Assembly (NCBI GenBank): GCA_032622095.1
Contig: CP136068.1
Location: forward strand, 55,330,025-55,394,024
From: Siphonodentalium dalli
Taxonomy: Eukaryota; Mollusca; Scaphopoda; Gadilida; Siphonodentaliidae
Reading direction: 5' to 3'
DNA length: 64,000 nucleotides
Shown: piece after piece, positions 47,792-60,709 of the stretch
Layout: each line of letters opens with the position of its first letter
How positions within the stretch are numbered: position 1 is the first letter of the stretch
Notes under the pieces: model-generated
The model's input: the letters and a program-made list of their open reading frames with translations, nothing else
Databases searched by the model: none
What the model was told of the DNA's origin: nothing
Made by a program: the position numbers and the translations under genes

Positions 47792-49257
47792 GATCGCACG
47801 TGACACGTAGTGGAGCAACCACCCAAATACATCAAACTATCACAACAATTTCCATCTATACGTAGTTTCCAACTGTTGCTGTGTCAGTCATGGGATTTAA
47901 AAATGTTGAATACTTTCACCAAAGTTGGAGGGGCGGATTCCGCGGAACACTACAGTACAACCACCCTACCACCACGTATCTCGTTAAAACAACTCATACA
48001 CATCCATGCCAAACTAAAGCTGAAGGGGTCACTCTCACCAAAAAAAGTGCTGAAGGGTACACAGGATTTGAAAATGTGCTGAAGGGTATACACAGGGTTT
48101 GAAATGTCATTCTAAATGACGTTAATTTTCGTATCTGCCATGATTTCTCTTATAGAATAATTGTTTACGTTCCAATGAACATTAAAATGAACTGAAAACA
48201 AACTGCTAATGGACCCCAGACTTTCAGAAACACAGTTTAAGTAACGGTGTTAGTGGCGATCACAAACCCTGTGTACCCTTCAGCACATTTTGCGAATCCT
48301 GTGTACCCTTCAGCACTTTTTTGGTGAGAGTGACCCCTTCAGCCAAACTAAAGCTAGCAAGTTCCCACGTTTATATATGACAAATATAAATGTTTACATG
48401 GGCGCTATATCCCAAAATATCACTGGGGAAATCTTTCGCGCGAACAGTTTCATGCGCTTGCTAGCTAGCTCTTGTCAATAGAAAACATCTCTCGTTTGAA
48501 TCCAGTCTGTATTCTATAGAAAATGGTCTTTAGAGAAGTCTCTTAAATACATTTTAGTGTATATATTGTGGAAGGCAGCTGAATTAGCTCATTGCGTGGT
48601 CAAAAATTCAAGCTGATAGTCAAAATGACATTTGAAAACATGATGAAGAATATAATCTTATATGCACTCACTAGTTTTAAAAGAAGAACAAACAAAAAAG
48701 GAACAATGAAAACCAAACAAACAAACAACACGTTTGTAGGGAGGGATCCCAAATTTATTGTGTGCATATTGTATATAAAATGTCCTTTGGCCATTTTGTA
48801 TATATAATTGCGTTTAGACTAGTGATGTGAAATCGGTGTTTCCGGTAAAGACCAAATGTGCCTGGATTCTGGCCCACAAAACCAACTGACGTAAATGACG
48901 TCATGGACCTTGTCATGACGTCTTCGCTGGTTTTCGGTCAGCTAACCAACGAATATGGTCAAAATGAAACTAATTCATAAGCCTACATAACATAGGAATT
49001 GTTCAGAAAAACTGAAGTTGCTAATTTCATAACCATCCCACTTGGTCCACTTCCGATTCCGTGATTTCACAATTTGATATTATTGTTCCCACAAGGCTTG
49101 GCAAAAGCGGAGCGGAAGTCACGTGATTTTTAACCCATTTTTCTTGTCCGGATTTTCATCGCGTCGAAATTCTGTTTCATGTTATTGTAAAAATTTATGA
49201 CGTTATTCACGCCTAAACATGAAAAGCAACAACGCGCCTGCGGCGCGTTGTGGTTGC
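47792..49257. mobile_element. 1.47-kb insertion in the 29-bp satellite
   Basis: The satellite unit is cut within AATAATAT/TAGAATG, with TAT on both sides (47789-47791, 49258-49260), a possible short target duplication. The right end has the hairpin CAACGCGCC-TGC-GGCGCGTTG (about 49229-49249) followed by TGGTTGC. A 90-bp inverted pair (GCTGAAGGGGTCACTCTCAC...) sits inside at 48010-48103 and 48256-48345. 47810-47935 resembles the 4085/11900 family. No transposase. It may be composite. Confidence 0.65.
48007..48347. repeat. Internal ~90-bp inverted repeat
   Basis: Left arm has 'ccaaactaaagctgaagggg', 'gtgctgaagggtacacagga' and 'atacacagggtttg'; the right arm (48256-48347) has their complements in reverse order. 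Loop about 150 bp, AT-rich. Confidence 0.85.
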
Positions 49258-51354
49258 TATTAGAATGCAGGGACGTCGTGCAATAATATTATAATTCAGG
49301 GACGTCGTATAATAATATTAGAATACAGGGACGTCGTGTAATAATATTAGAATGCGGGGACGTCGTGTAATAATATTATAATGCAGGGACGTCGAGTAAT
49401 AATATTAGAATGCAGGGACGTCGTGTAATAATATTATAATGCAGGGACGTCGTGTAATAATATTAGAATGTAGGGACGTCGTGCAATAATATTAGAATGC
49501 AGGGACGCCGTGCAATAATATTAGAATGCAGCAGGGACGTCGTGCAATAATATTAGAATGCAGGGATGTCGAGTAATAATATTAGAATGCAGGGACGTCG
49601 TGCAATAATATTATAATGCGGGGACGTCGAGTAATAATATTAGAATGCAGGGACGTCGTGTAATAATATTAGAATGCAGCAGGGACGTCGTGCAATAATA
49701 TTAGAATGCAGGGACGCCGTGCAATAATATTAGAATGAAGCAGGGACGTCGTGCAATAATATTAGAATGCAGGGACATCGTGCAATAATATTAGAATGCA
49801 GGGACGTCGTGCTATAATATTAGAAAGAAGGGACGTCGTGTAATAATATTAGAATGCAGGGACGTCGTGCAATAATATTAGAATGCTGGGACGTCGTGCA
49901 ATAATATTAGAATTCAGGGATGTCGTGTAATAATATTAGAATGCAGGGACGTCGTGTAATAATATTATAATGCAGGGACGTCGTGTAATAATATTAGAAT
50001 TCAGGGGCGTCGTGTAATAATATTAGAATGCAGGGACGTCGTGTAATAATATTAGAATACCGGGACGTCGTGTAATAATATTAGAATGCAGGGACGTCGT
50101 GTAATAATATTAGAATGCAGGGACGTCGTGCAATAATATTAGAATGCAGGGACGTCGTGTAATAATATTAGAACGCAGGGACGTCGTGTAATAATATTAG
50201 AATGCAGGGACGTCGTGTAATCATATTATAATGCAGGGACGTCGTTTAATAATATTAGAATACCGGGACGTCGTGTAATAATATTAGAATGCAGGGACGT
50301 CGTGCAATAATATTAGAATGCAGGGACGTCGTGTAATAATATTAGAATGCTAGGACGTCGTGTAATAATATTAGAATGCAGGGACGTCGTGCAATAATAT
50401 TAGAATGCAGGGACGTCGTGTAATAATATTAGAATGCTAGGACGTCGTGTAATAATATTAGAATGCGGGGACGTCGTGTAATAATATTAGAATGCAGGGA
50501 CGTCGTGTAATCATATTATAATGCAGGGACGTCGTTTAATAATATTAGAATACCGGGACGTCGTGTAATAATATTAGAATGCAGGGACGTCGTGCAATAA
50601 TATTAGAATGCGGGGACGTCGTGTAATAATATTAGAATGCAGGGACGTCGTGCAATAATATTAGAATGCAGGGACGTTGTGTAATAATATTAGAATGCTA
50701 GGACGTCGTGTAATAATATTAGAATGCTAGGACGTCGTGTAATAATATTAGAATGCAGGGACGTCGTGTAATAATATTAGAATGCAGGGACGTGTGTAAT
50801 AATATTAGAATGCAGCAGGGACCTTGTAATAATATTAGAATGCAGGGACGTCGTGTAATAATATTAGAATGCAGGGACGTCGTGTAATAATATTAGAATG
50901 CAGCAGGGACGTCGTGTACTAATATTAGAATGCAGGGACGTCGTGTAATAATATTAGAATGCAGGGACGTCGTGTAATAATATTAGAATGCAGGGACGTC
51001 GTGTGATAATGTTAGAATGCAGGGACGTCGTGTAATAATATTAGAATGTAGCAGGGACGTCGTGTAATAATATTAGAATGCAGGGACGTCGTGTAATAAT
51101 ACTAGAATGCAAGGACGTCGTGAAATAATATTATAATGAAAGGACGTCATGTAATATTAGAATGCAGGGACGTCGTGTAATATTAGAATGCAGGGACGTC
51201 GTGTAATCATATTAGAATGCAGGGACGTCGTGTAATTATATTAGAATTCAGGGACGTCGTGTAATATTAGAATGCAGGGACGTCGTGTAATATTAGAATG
51301 CAGGGACGTCGTGTAATCATATTAGAATTCAGGGACGTCGTGTAATGATGTTAA

Positions 51355-52250
51355 GATGTTGCTCTTTATCGAAGCTTTCCACCTCATGGCCTTCGTCTGC
51401 ATTTAATATGATACAGGGAATCAGCTACATCATTACACATATTAATAATAATAAGTACTCAGACGCTATGCCACCTGGGGAATGAAGCATTCTACTATAG
51501 CCGAAAATTTCCAAGAAATCGACCATACCACTCCATAGAAAACATCGTCTGAACTACGCCCAATTGTAAATATTTACATCTAGATTCGTGACGCAACTAT
51601 CGGCAATAATCTAACACAAATGATTTCGTCATCCAGAGTGATTGCATTTAATTAATAATTAAGAATGACGGTGTCCGTCGTCAATTTGGAATAATATTCG
51701 TAACAAATAACTACTTTGAGCAAGATTATTCTAAATTTTGATTTGATCACCCTACCGGGGTGCTTCACAACACTTTAGGTAAACACAATCTGTATGTGGG
51801 TTCAGTTGGATGTGTGGGATGTATACGTTCAACTAAACCACGCTGGGTATTCGGGCGGTAAATAGCTGTCGGTGGTGATTTAGGGTGGATACACACATGC
51901 ATGTAATGTCTGTGTGTAAAATACATGTATTTTACATGGCCACACCAATAATTGACAAAATTAATCACCTGCGCGCGAGAGGTCAATTTCACCAGTGAGT
52001 AGTTATAAGCCATTATCAAACAAACTGCCATCAAGTAATTTCAGGCCAGTCATAAACATGTCTTCTTTCATGGATGCCGAAATGAGTAATTCTTGTCTGA
52101 TATATGTTGCTGTTTTTCACGAGTTATAATTCATTTCGAAAAGTGGATTATAGCCGGTCGATTTTATACTTGATTTGTTTCTGTCATTTCTTGGAAACAG
52201 GGTCATCCAAAACAAAAATAAAATATGCAGAATTCTTTTATAGGAAGAAT
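51355..52250. other. Non-coding, no gene seen
   Basis: No recognised gene between the satellite and the 1-kb duplication. Confidence 0.35.
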
Positions 52251-54245
52251 TTGAGAGCGAGCTCATGTGATAACATTAATTCAATTGGGATTGCTAATAT
52301 TCATTATAGCGCCAACAAATAATGCAGGTACAGCGTTGAAATTAAAAAGAGTGACACCCCCCCCCCCCCCCCATTTATATATATGTTTCTCAAGCCAAAG
52401 GTTGAACAAGCTCCTAACTGTCACAAGCTTGAATTATAACATAGATATATATATCTTTAATATAATGTTTTACTTAAATATTCCATAGTTGTAAATTTTG
52501 CGTATACATGTATAACTGTATAACACAAGAGAGGAAAGGTGACGTAGTTGGGAACTCGTAGCTAGGCAACCCTTTCGCCGAATGAAGACAAACAGCAACA
52601 CCATGCATTCAAATTTAAAGCTGTATAATATGTTTATAATTATATGAATAGCATAAATAACTGCATATTAGATTAATCACTCGTAGAAAACAGACATGAC
52701 TACGATATTTATAAAGCAGGGTGTCAGGACTCAGGGTGCTGCATGCACACCCCCGTCGAGGAAATATGCAATGGTGAATTCGGTAGCTTCTGGAATAATA
52801 TAGCTCCCCGTGCATGTTGGGGGTCATAGCCCCCTGCGTTGGGGAAGAGGCCATCACTGGTATTAACACCAATAGAAGACTGGCAATGATTTCAACAGAA
52901 CGTCGACCATTTGAGTTATCGCGCGAATAATTATTTTAAGCGGCCTGACGACTTTATCCCAGTCAACGGCCCTTCAGCGGTTCAGAGTTTAACTCACTGT
53001 GGTCAAACACAGTCGCAATGATTGGGTTGTCAGCGGACACATATTCCACGGTGTGTATGATCCATGTAAAACGCCAAATACACGATATTTACAGAGATTA
53101 CATGCATGTGTGTATCCACCCTTACGCATGTAGTTGTTGACCGACGGGACCCAGTTTCAGTGGGTACATCTAAACGTCGTGATTATATAGGACGCTAAAA
53201 AATGCCAACGCACATAGAAAAGCGTATATATAAGAATCATATATTGAGAGCGAGCTCATGTGATAACATTAATTCAATTGGGATTGCTAATATTCATTAT
53301 AGCGCCAACAAATAATGCAGGTACAGCGTTGAAATTAAAAAGAGTGACACCCCCCCCCCCCCCATTTATATATATGTTTCTCAAGCCAAAGGTTGAACAA
53401 GCTCCTAACTGTCACAAGCTTGAATTATAACATAGATATATATATCTTTAATATAATGTTTTACTTAAATATTCCATAGTTGTAAATTTTGTGTATACAT
53501 GTATAACTGTATAACACAAGAGAGGAAAGGTGACGTATAGTTGGGAACTCGTAGCTAGGCAACCCTTTCGCCGAATGAAGACAAACAGCAACACCATGCA
53601 TTCAAATTTAAAGCTGTATAATATGTTTATAATTATATGAATAGCATAAATTACTGCATATTAGATTAATCACTCGTAGAAAACAGACACGACAGACATG
53701 ACTACGATATTTATAAAGCAGGGTGTCAGGACTCAGGGTGCTGCATGCACACCCCCGTCGAGGAAATATGCAATGGTGAATTCGGTAGCTTCTGGAATAA
53801 TATAGCTCCCCGTGCATGTTGGGGTCATAGCCCCCTGCGTTGGGGAAGAGGCCATCACTGGTATTAACACCAATAGAAGACTGGCAATGATTTAAACAGA
53901 ACGTCGACCATTTGAGTTATCGCGCGAATAATTATTTTAAGCGGCCTGACGACTTTATCCCAGTCAACGACCCTTCAGCGGTTCAGAGTTTAACTCACTG
54001 TGGTCAAACACAGTCGCAATGATTGGGTTGTCAGCGGACACATATTCCACGGTGTGTATGATCCATGTAAAACGCCAAATACACGATATTTACAGAGATT
54101 ACATGCATGTGTGTATCCACCCTTACGCATGTAGTTGTTGACCGACGGGACCCAGTTTCAGTGGGTACATCTAAACGTCGTGATTATATAGGACGCTAAA
54201 AAATGCCAACACACATAGAAAAGCGTATATATAAGAATCATATAT
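52251..54245 (+). repeat. ~1-kb direct tandem duplication
   Basis: 52251-53243 and 53244-54245 are near-identical, head to tail. Both begin TTGAGAGCGAGCTCATG and end 'aagcgtatatataagaatcat'. Differences include an extra CGACAGACA in copy 2 (near 53690), an extra TA near 53538, poly-C length (about 52359 and 53350), and a few substitutions. The short minus-strand frames (52615-52872, 53608-53817) are the same frame in both copies; no domain is recognised. Confidence 0.95.
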
Positions 54246-54302
54246 ACGCACATTCTAATAGAGAAATTTGCACAACAAACGTGATTCTCTGAGGTTTCCC
54301 CG

Positions 54303-54752
54303 ATATATATAACTCGTTCAAATCTTGGGAATTCCGTTGGATGGTCATCTCATGTTGTCGAAATATGTCTTGTGAGTAGGTTATATAGGTGCATAGTGAG
54401 ATATCGTTGATTTAATCCGCATTCAGTAATGCCACTTTACTTGGTCAGATATTAGTCCAGTTCTTCGCTATATATAGTGTCCGCCATGAATTGCAATTGC
54501 CCGTTCTTCGAATGCTATTATATACGGACACTGAATGCTATTATACAGTCCGAATGTTTTTACATATATATAGTACTTTTATAAAAAACAAAACAAAAAC
54601 AAATTCACGATGATATGGGGATTAAATCAACGATATATCTCACTACGCATCTACTAACAAGACGCACTACGCATCTACTACCAAGACGCATTTCTACATG
54701 AGACGATCATCCAAAGGAATTCCCGTTATTTGAACAAGTTATATATATATAT
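54303..54752. mobile_element. ~450-bp foldback element
   Basis: Arms 54303-54419 and 54617-54752 pair: TATATATAACTCGTTCAAAT, GGGAATTCC-TTGGATG, 'gagatatcgttgatttaatcc' and their complements. The right arm carries an extra ~26-bp duplication of CACTACGCATCTACTA. An inner pair AGTGTCCG/CGGACACT spans about 54477-54535. Flanks are (TA)n, so the exact duplication is unreadable. Confidence 0.75.
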
Positions 54753-55320
54753 GGGGAAAAACTTTTGATAATTACTTTTGTTATGCAAATTTCTCGGTTA
54801 TAATGTACATATGATTCTCATACGCTCTTCTATATATGTGCTGGGTTATTGTGGTGTCAGTAATAGCTGGACCGTATATGGGCCCTAATATAAAGACCAC
54901 ATGTCACTTTCAAGGCGCAATGCAATAGCGTTTTAACCACGACTTCTAGATCATGTACCAACTGAAAGTTGAGTCCCGCCGACTGACCTCTATTTACCGA
55001 CGACTATTACCGCCCCGAATACCCAGTTCTCGGTTATAGCTCTATCAGCTATCGTGTGGTCGAAAAATCTGCTATATATATGATCGACGTCAATAAAACA
55101 TCCAGGAACTCTCTTCAAGATCCGGCCTCATATTCCTATTAAGATACTTGCACGTGTATTATCGCTTGCACAGTGACATAAGAGCTAGCTAATAGAGCAA
55201 TTATATCGATGGCAACACCGGAACTTTAGTATTATGTTAATTATATCATATGATTATGATATTTAATTTGTGTTTGGTTATTTAGTGTTGACTGTGAGAT
55301 AAACATGGATGATAAGGGTG
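54753..55320. other. Non-coding, no gene seen
   Basis: No recognisable gene or repeat boundary. Confidence 0.35.
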
Positions 55321-55642
55321 TTTGACAAATTTTTGTCAAAACGAAACGACATATTTAAAATGGAACTGTATATGTATTCTTGAAGGTCTGAAATTTCAAA
55401 TATCTACGATCAAAACTGTATGGGAGGAGTTGATTACACCATGAAGGTACCCTCACACAGAAAAGGGTTAATAACGGTCAAAACATAAGTTTTCCGTCAT
55501 CTATATACATGTTGCACATCTTCAATATATGGGCAACAATATTCTGAAGTTTCAAATCTCTTCGGTACCCAAAAGTTTGACAGACGGACGGACGGACGGA
55601 GCCCGTTTCTATAGTCCCCCGAAAACTATTTTTTCGGGGGAC
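55321..55642 (+). repeat. Dispersed repeat ending in GACGG microsatellite and perfect hairpin
   Basis: A non-repeated body is followed by GACGGACGGACGGACGGA (about 55582-55600) and GTCCCCCGAAAA-CTATT-TTTTCGGGGGAC (55614-55642), a 12-bp perfect stem with 5-base loop. Microsatellite then terminal hairpin is the same ending logic as 17150-17695 and fits Helitron-related bivalve repeats. Confidence 0.6.
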
Positions 55643-55790
55643 AAAAAAAGAGCAATAATTGTTAGTTTATTCCTGATACGGTATGAATAAAAAACCGTAA
55701 TTGTTAGTTTATTCCTGATAAGTTATGAATAAAGAGCGGTAATTGTTAGATTATTCCCGGTAAGGTATGAATAAAGAGCGTTTATCTCAC
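55643..55790 (-). repeat. ~50-bp tandem repeat, 3 units
   Basis: Units with 'aattgttagtttattcctgat', 'ggtatgaataaagagcg'. On the minus strand this is CGCTCTTTATTCATACC... plus TCAGGAATAAACTAAC, the same family as 36700-36890. Confidence 0.85.
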
Positions 55791-58700
55791 TGCTATGCGG
55801 AAAAAAATTGAAATGGCTGACGTTTGAAATTTATTTCGTCAAGCATATATATAATGCCTCTGTAGATCGGTATTTTTATTGTTCATATTATATATCGACC
55901 ACACGAATTTGTTGAATTTATTGGTATATATACATTTATAGTATTTGAGAAAGGCTTACACGCTCGTGTGTAAACTGTGTATATAACGCAGGCTCGATAT
56001 TGTAGTTATTCACAAAGTACAACCAGGAGTACAACTTTATATCCATGTCGAATTTCACCGTAACAGTAGCCAGGCATATATATACCAACGACAATACCTG
56101 TTCGATAGCGACCCCAACGACGATTGTCGACGAATGCACAAAATAGCGGATATTATACTCGTAAACGTTTGAAATTGTAGACCAAATACAAATGGCTCAT
56201 TTGAACTTCCAAGTGTAACTGTTGTTGATAATTGATATGGAACGATGAATCAGATATAGGGGTATAGGTCGATACCGATATGCAGGCTCTATCTATTGTC
56301 TGGAAAAAAAATTGTCCCAACGTCATATTAGAGTTATCAAGCTGTTCTCACTTTTCACACAGACGTGAGACATGCGCTCTTTATTTAAACCATACCAGGA
56401 ATGGACATAAGACGAACGCTCTTTATTGTTTCATGCATGCTGAAGAAAATTAGGAACTGACCCAGCGATTCGAATAAGCCTTTCTGTGGCATGCAATGTA
56501 TAGGAACTGTTACATTGGAAGTCAGTATATTGCCGGCTTTGTGGTGGTACAGGAGTGATTTTGTACGGTTCCTTGTGATCAAATATAAAACATTTCGGTA
56601 CAAAATAACGCAGAATTATATACATCTTGCATGCATACTTTCCTGAATGAACATAGGCTGCAGAAGTGCCATTTACCGAAAGCTTAACTTTAGATCACAA
56701 TTAACTCCGAAATAGAGAATCATCGTGTAATGATCAACATGCAATCACTGAAAACTAATCAAGCCATGTAAACATAATTCCCTTGGGTTTTGTTTTTTGT
56801 TTTTGAGGCACACATTGTGTGAAACGCATTCTGAAGACGAAACACAGATTTTAAAGAATACATGTTATATTCTTCTGTAAAATAGCAGAGACAATATACG
56901 GATAGGGGTTGATAACGAAACAATGCTTTGTTTTGTACATAGGCTATCTGATTGTGTGACGTCACAAATTTGTTACATAATACGAGGAGCGATTTTTTTT
57001 TTGGAGATGCGAGCGCTTTCATCTCACAGTAGGTCTGTGAGCTTTCAACAGTAATGTCGTAATCGGTGGTCAAGGGGCCAACCCAAATCGGTCGATGTGC
57101 AAACTCTTATGGCCACCAGCAAGCGCCATCATCGCCACGACGAGCTCAACATTCTCCTATTTATATAAAGGTCGTCTACTCACTCTACTGGATCAAATTA
57201 TCGGACCCTCTCCGTCATGCAGGGGCGGAAAGTTTTTTGGATACTTGTCAGTTGGACAACGTAGGCCTATATCTACATAGGAAGTTTAAATTTTCACGAC
57301 AAATGGGTTGGTTGTGCCCTACATACATGGGTATTTGATATAAACTAAAATAACTTCACTCATATCTCTACTATATAGCTCTACTTGGTGCTATAGTCAG
57401 ACTTGATTAAGCCTTATTGTTGCACCGATGCGAGATGGCGTCATCGTGGCAGCCTCTACACGATCTACGTGTACGTCAAGGCTTTGTTTTCCAATTAGAG
57501 TGCACAGCAGTTAATACTGCACGGCACTGTAGAGACTAATGTGAGAAAGGAAATAACATAATATTTAACATGGAATTAATTGTTATCATAAGTTTGCATT
57601 GTACATACATGCATCTGGTAATTCATATATATCCTACTATTTTCTTGAATCGAATTCAGGTCCATGCGAATTCGGTCAATGGGGAAAGTTACATGATGAA
57701 GTTGTTCGTCGAATTTCGTTGAAATCGACATGATGACATCTTATCAATAAAATAAACATTGTGAAATGGACACGCTTCTCCGTGTACAGCTTGAGTATAT
57801 CCAGTGGAGGGCTCCACCAGCGCGCCAATTAATATAATGGTTAGTTTCGGTTCCACTCTCGGCAACATATAGAAATATTTTCACTTTTGAGTAATTTGTA
57901 GATCATGCCACGAATCTCTACTCTGGTTAACGCCCGTAGATATCATATTCGACCAGTACAAAACCTTGGAACTTTTTGAAGTTTTGACAGGTAACCTTAT
58001 ATAAAGTCGAAAAATGACGTGGGGAATATATTTCTCATTTGTTAATTGTACTTCACTGTAGGTGAACGTCCTAACTCTAAATTGCATGCTTTTCTCTTAC
58101 CTTTCCTCTTACCTTTCTCTTTCCTTTTATTTATCGCAATAAACATCTAATTAATTACTCAGTAGGACCTAAAAATGCATAGCGACTCAACGCAAAAATA
58201 TTTTAAAATTCAAGTTTCTATTTTTTGCCAGTTAATTGTTTTAAGTGGTACCAGGCTAAGATCTCGGATATCCTCAAAGCCAATGTGCATGGTTGGGCCA
58301 CGGACACAATGCAATATTGCATTCTGAGTCACCGACGAGGCGTTCCTCACTTCAAACGCAGACATGGATGGCAGTTGGGGTTTCAAACCTGATCTGAGTT
58401 AACGTACATCTAAATCTACCAATCCATGCATCGAAGCACATTTCGATACACAATTATAATTTGTTCAACCGTATATACTATGTCTGTTCAAATAGAAAAT
58501 GCCATATATAATTCATATAACAAAGACGAGAAATTATAGCAATCATGTGAGAAACAAGTTATATAGGCAGCGTTTAGTCGGTATTTATAATCTCCTATAT
58601 ATGTGGAGTCAGCATTTTTGCTCTACAATTAAAATGTCGCAATAAATTGGCCAAGTTTTCTGAATTAGACATTATTTTCATGAGAGTGATGGTATATTTG

Positions 58701-59160
58701 CAGAGAGTTCTCTTCCACGACAATTATCTGGAATTTGCGTCAACGAAATGAGAAATATATTGAGGACTTGGAAAAAGATCCTATATTCGAGCTAACATAT
58801 AGTTATTCACTATATGCAGATGTATAGTTACAGTATATGATAAAGCTTAGATACAAAGCTTAGAATACAGATCTTTGAAATGAGCAGTATCTTGTACAAA
58901 ATTGCACACATTATGAATATATACGGGGACAAGCTCATTTTTAAAGTCACAGTCAATTGGTCGGTGTGAAGTTTTATTGATCAGTTTTTACCATTATAAG
59001 TGAACTGAAGTATGGCAAGCCGTTGGGTGATATACGGGGTGATGACCAACAACGATAGCGGTATAGCATCAAGGACAAGAACAAAGACACTTATCTGACC
59101 TACATGTATGTGAACTCTTGGATATTTTGTATAATTTCACGTGCTTGCTTGTCAATCACG
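55791..59160. other. 3.4 kb without a recognised gene
   Basis: Contains two further GCTCTTTATT boxes at 56371-56425. Frames of 60-104 codons on both strands (for example 56759-57073 minus, 57066-57338 plus) show no domain. Confidence 0.35.
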
Positions 59161-59166
59161 AAACTA

Positions 59167-59383
<217 letters not shown>

Positions 59384-59384
59384 A

Positions 59385-59838
59385 TTTTTCTGCCTGGCCC
59401 ATGGAGTATTATGCACGTTACGCCAATTCATGCCTGGCCCATGGATTATTATGAACGTTACGCCAATTCATGCCTGGCCCATGGAGTATTATGAACGTTA
59501 CGCGGCCCATGGAGTATTAGAACGTTAAGCCTGGCCCATGGAGTATTATGAACCTTACGCCCCATGGAGTATTATGAACGTTACGCCTGGCCCCTGGCGT
59601 ATTATGAACGTTACACCTGGACCATGGAGTATTATGAACCTTACGCCCCATGGAGTATTATGAACGTTACGCCTGGCCCATGGAGTATTATGAACGTTAC
59701 GTTTCTGCCTGGCCCATGGAGTATTATGAACCTTACGCCTCATGGAGTATTATGCACGTTACGCCTGGCCCATGGCGTATTATGAACGTTACGTTTCTGC
59801 CTGGCCCATAGAGTATTATGAACGTTACGCCAATTCAT
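59385..59838 (+). repeat. Minisatellite, about 14 units of ~25-45 bp
   Basis: Unit GCCTGGCCCATGGAGTATTA + TGAACGTTACG, with optional CAATTCAT or TTTCT spacers. Units differ by loss of the 'cctgg' block. It directly follows the TC/TA tract. Confidence 0.95.
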
Positions 59839-60709
59839 GGGTTAAACCGTCGAGTGTTTATTTTATGGAATATAAATTGCATTTCATTTCCAATATTGTA
59901 ATCATTAATATTTCAAAGTAAAATGTAGATTCGAGTTCGGTGTTACACAGTTTGATTGGTTCTAAAATTTGAATGAAAATCATATCGATTTTTTCTTTGT
60001 TCCACAAAAAGCTGCACGTTAATTGCGTCTCATTTTCGACGAAGAACACGTGAACCAGAAACTAAGACCAGCTCGCTCAGTATTTATCTGTTCGTGTAAT
60101 TAAAGCCCACTATTGTGGCGTCTATAATTGCAGAAAACTGTAAATATATGCAATCTCTGAAAGCACACGTCAATTCCCATGGTATTGTGCTCCTGGCAGA
60201 CGGCGGGGACCCGGCGTCCCCGTGGACAGATCGGGCAGTAATCATCCACTCGTGTCGAGATCTGGTGACAACAGTGGGACACAAGAAAACCATAATCAGA
60301 AATGGTAACGCCCTCAAGATCATATTATTAGGCATAAATATAAATTATAAAAAAATATATATAATATATTGGTTACATGAATTCCGTTAGAACAACTAAT
60401 CCTTCAAATTATTACAAAAAACTACGGCTTATTACAGCAGGTTTCTCATTCACCACACCAGAAAGCCTCTAAGTGCGGATAAAAAATCGGAGGCATTGCG
60501 TTTCCGCCATAAAATCTTCAAGAGTGGCCCATCCATTGTTCATATCTAAACATCGAAAGCAGTTAACGCGGTCATAATAGTTACATACTGCAACTATCAA
60601 TCCAGCGAATACACACCCCGCGAAAACCCGAAATGTGTTGTCCTGTGAGATATCCCATCGCTATAGCTCAATTTGACACTGCCAGATTAGCCTTCCTACA
60701 ATATCCTAA
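59839..60709. other. Non-coding with a GC-richer patch
   Basis: 60134-60304 is GC-richer, open in several frames, and bounded by an AG (…attgcag) and a GT (…aatg/gtaacg). I do not recognise the translation. Otherwise nothing seen. Confidence 0.3.

Larger units (their letters stand above)
45852..51354 (+). repeat. 29-bp satellite array with TTAA at both outer edges
   Basis: Unit AATAATATTAGAATGCAGG + GACGTCGTGT, about 65 copies in 45870-47791 and about 70 in 49258-51350. GACGTC is the best-kept part; variants swap gaatgcag/gaattcag, gtgt/gtgc, or add CAG. Left edge TTAA-ATGTCCATCCATGC (45852); right edge TAATGATG-TTAA (ending 51354). The composite TAATGATGTTAATAAATG-TCCATCCATGC occurs inside the array at about 46159, 46394, 46852, 47645 and 47700, joining the right edge to the left edge. 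No coding function; transcription unknown. Confidence 0.95.

Noticed and set aside
45870-51350. CRISPR-like array (29-bp repeats)
   Set aside because: Units are contiguous with no unique spacers; setting is eukaryotic. This is a satellite.
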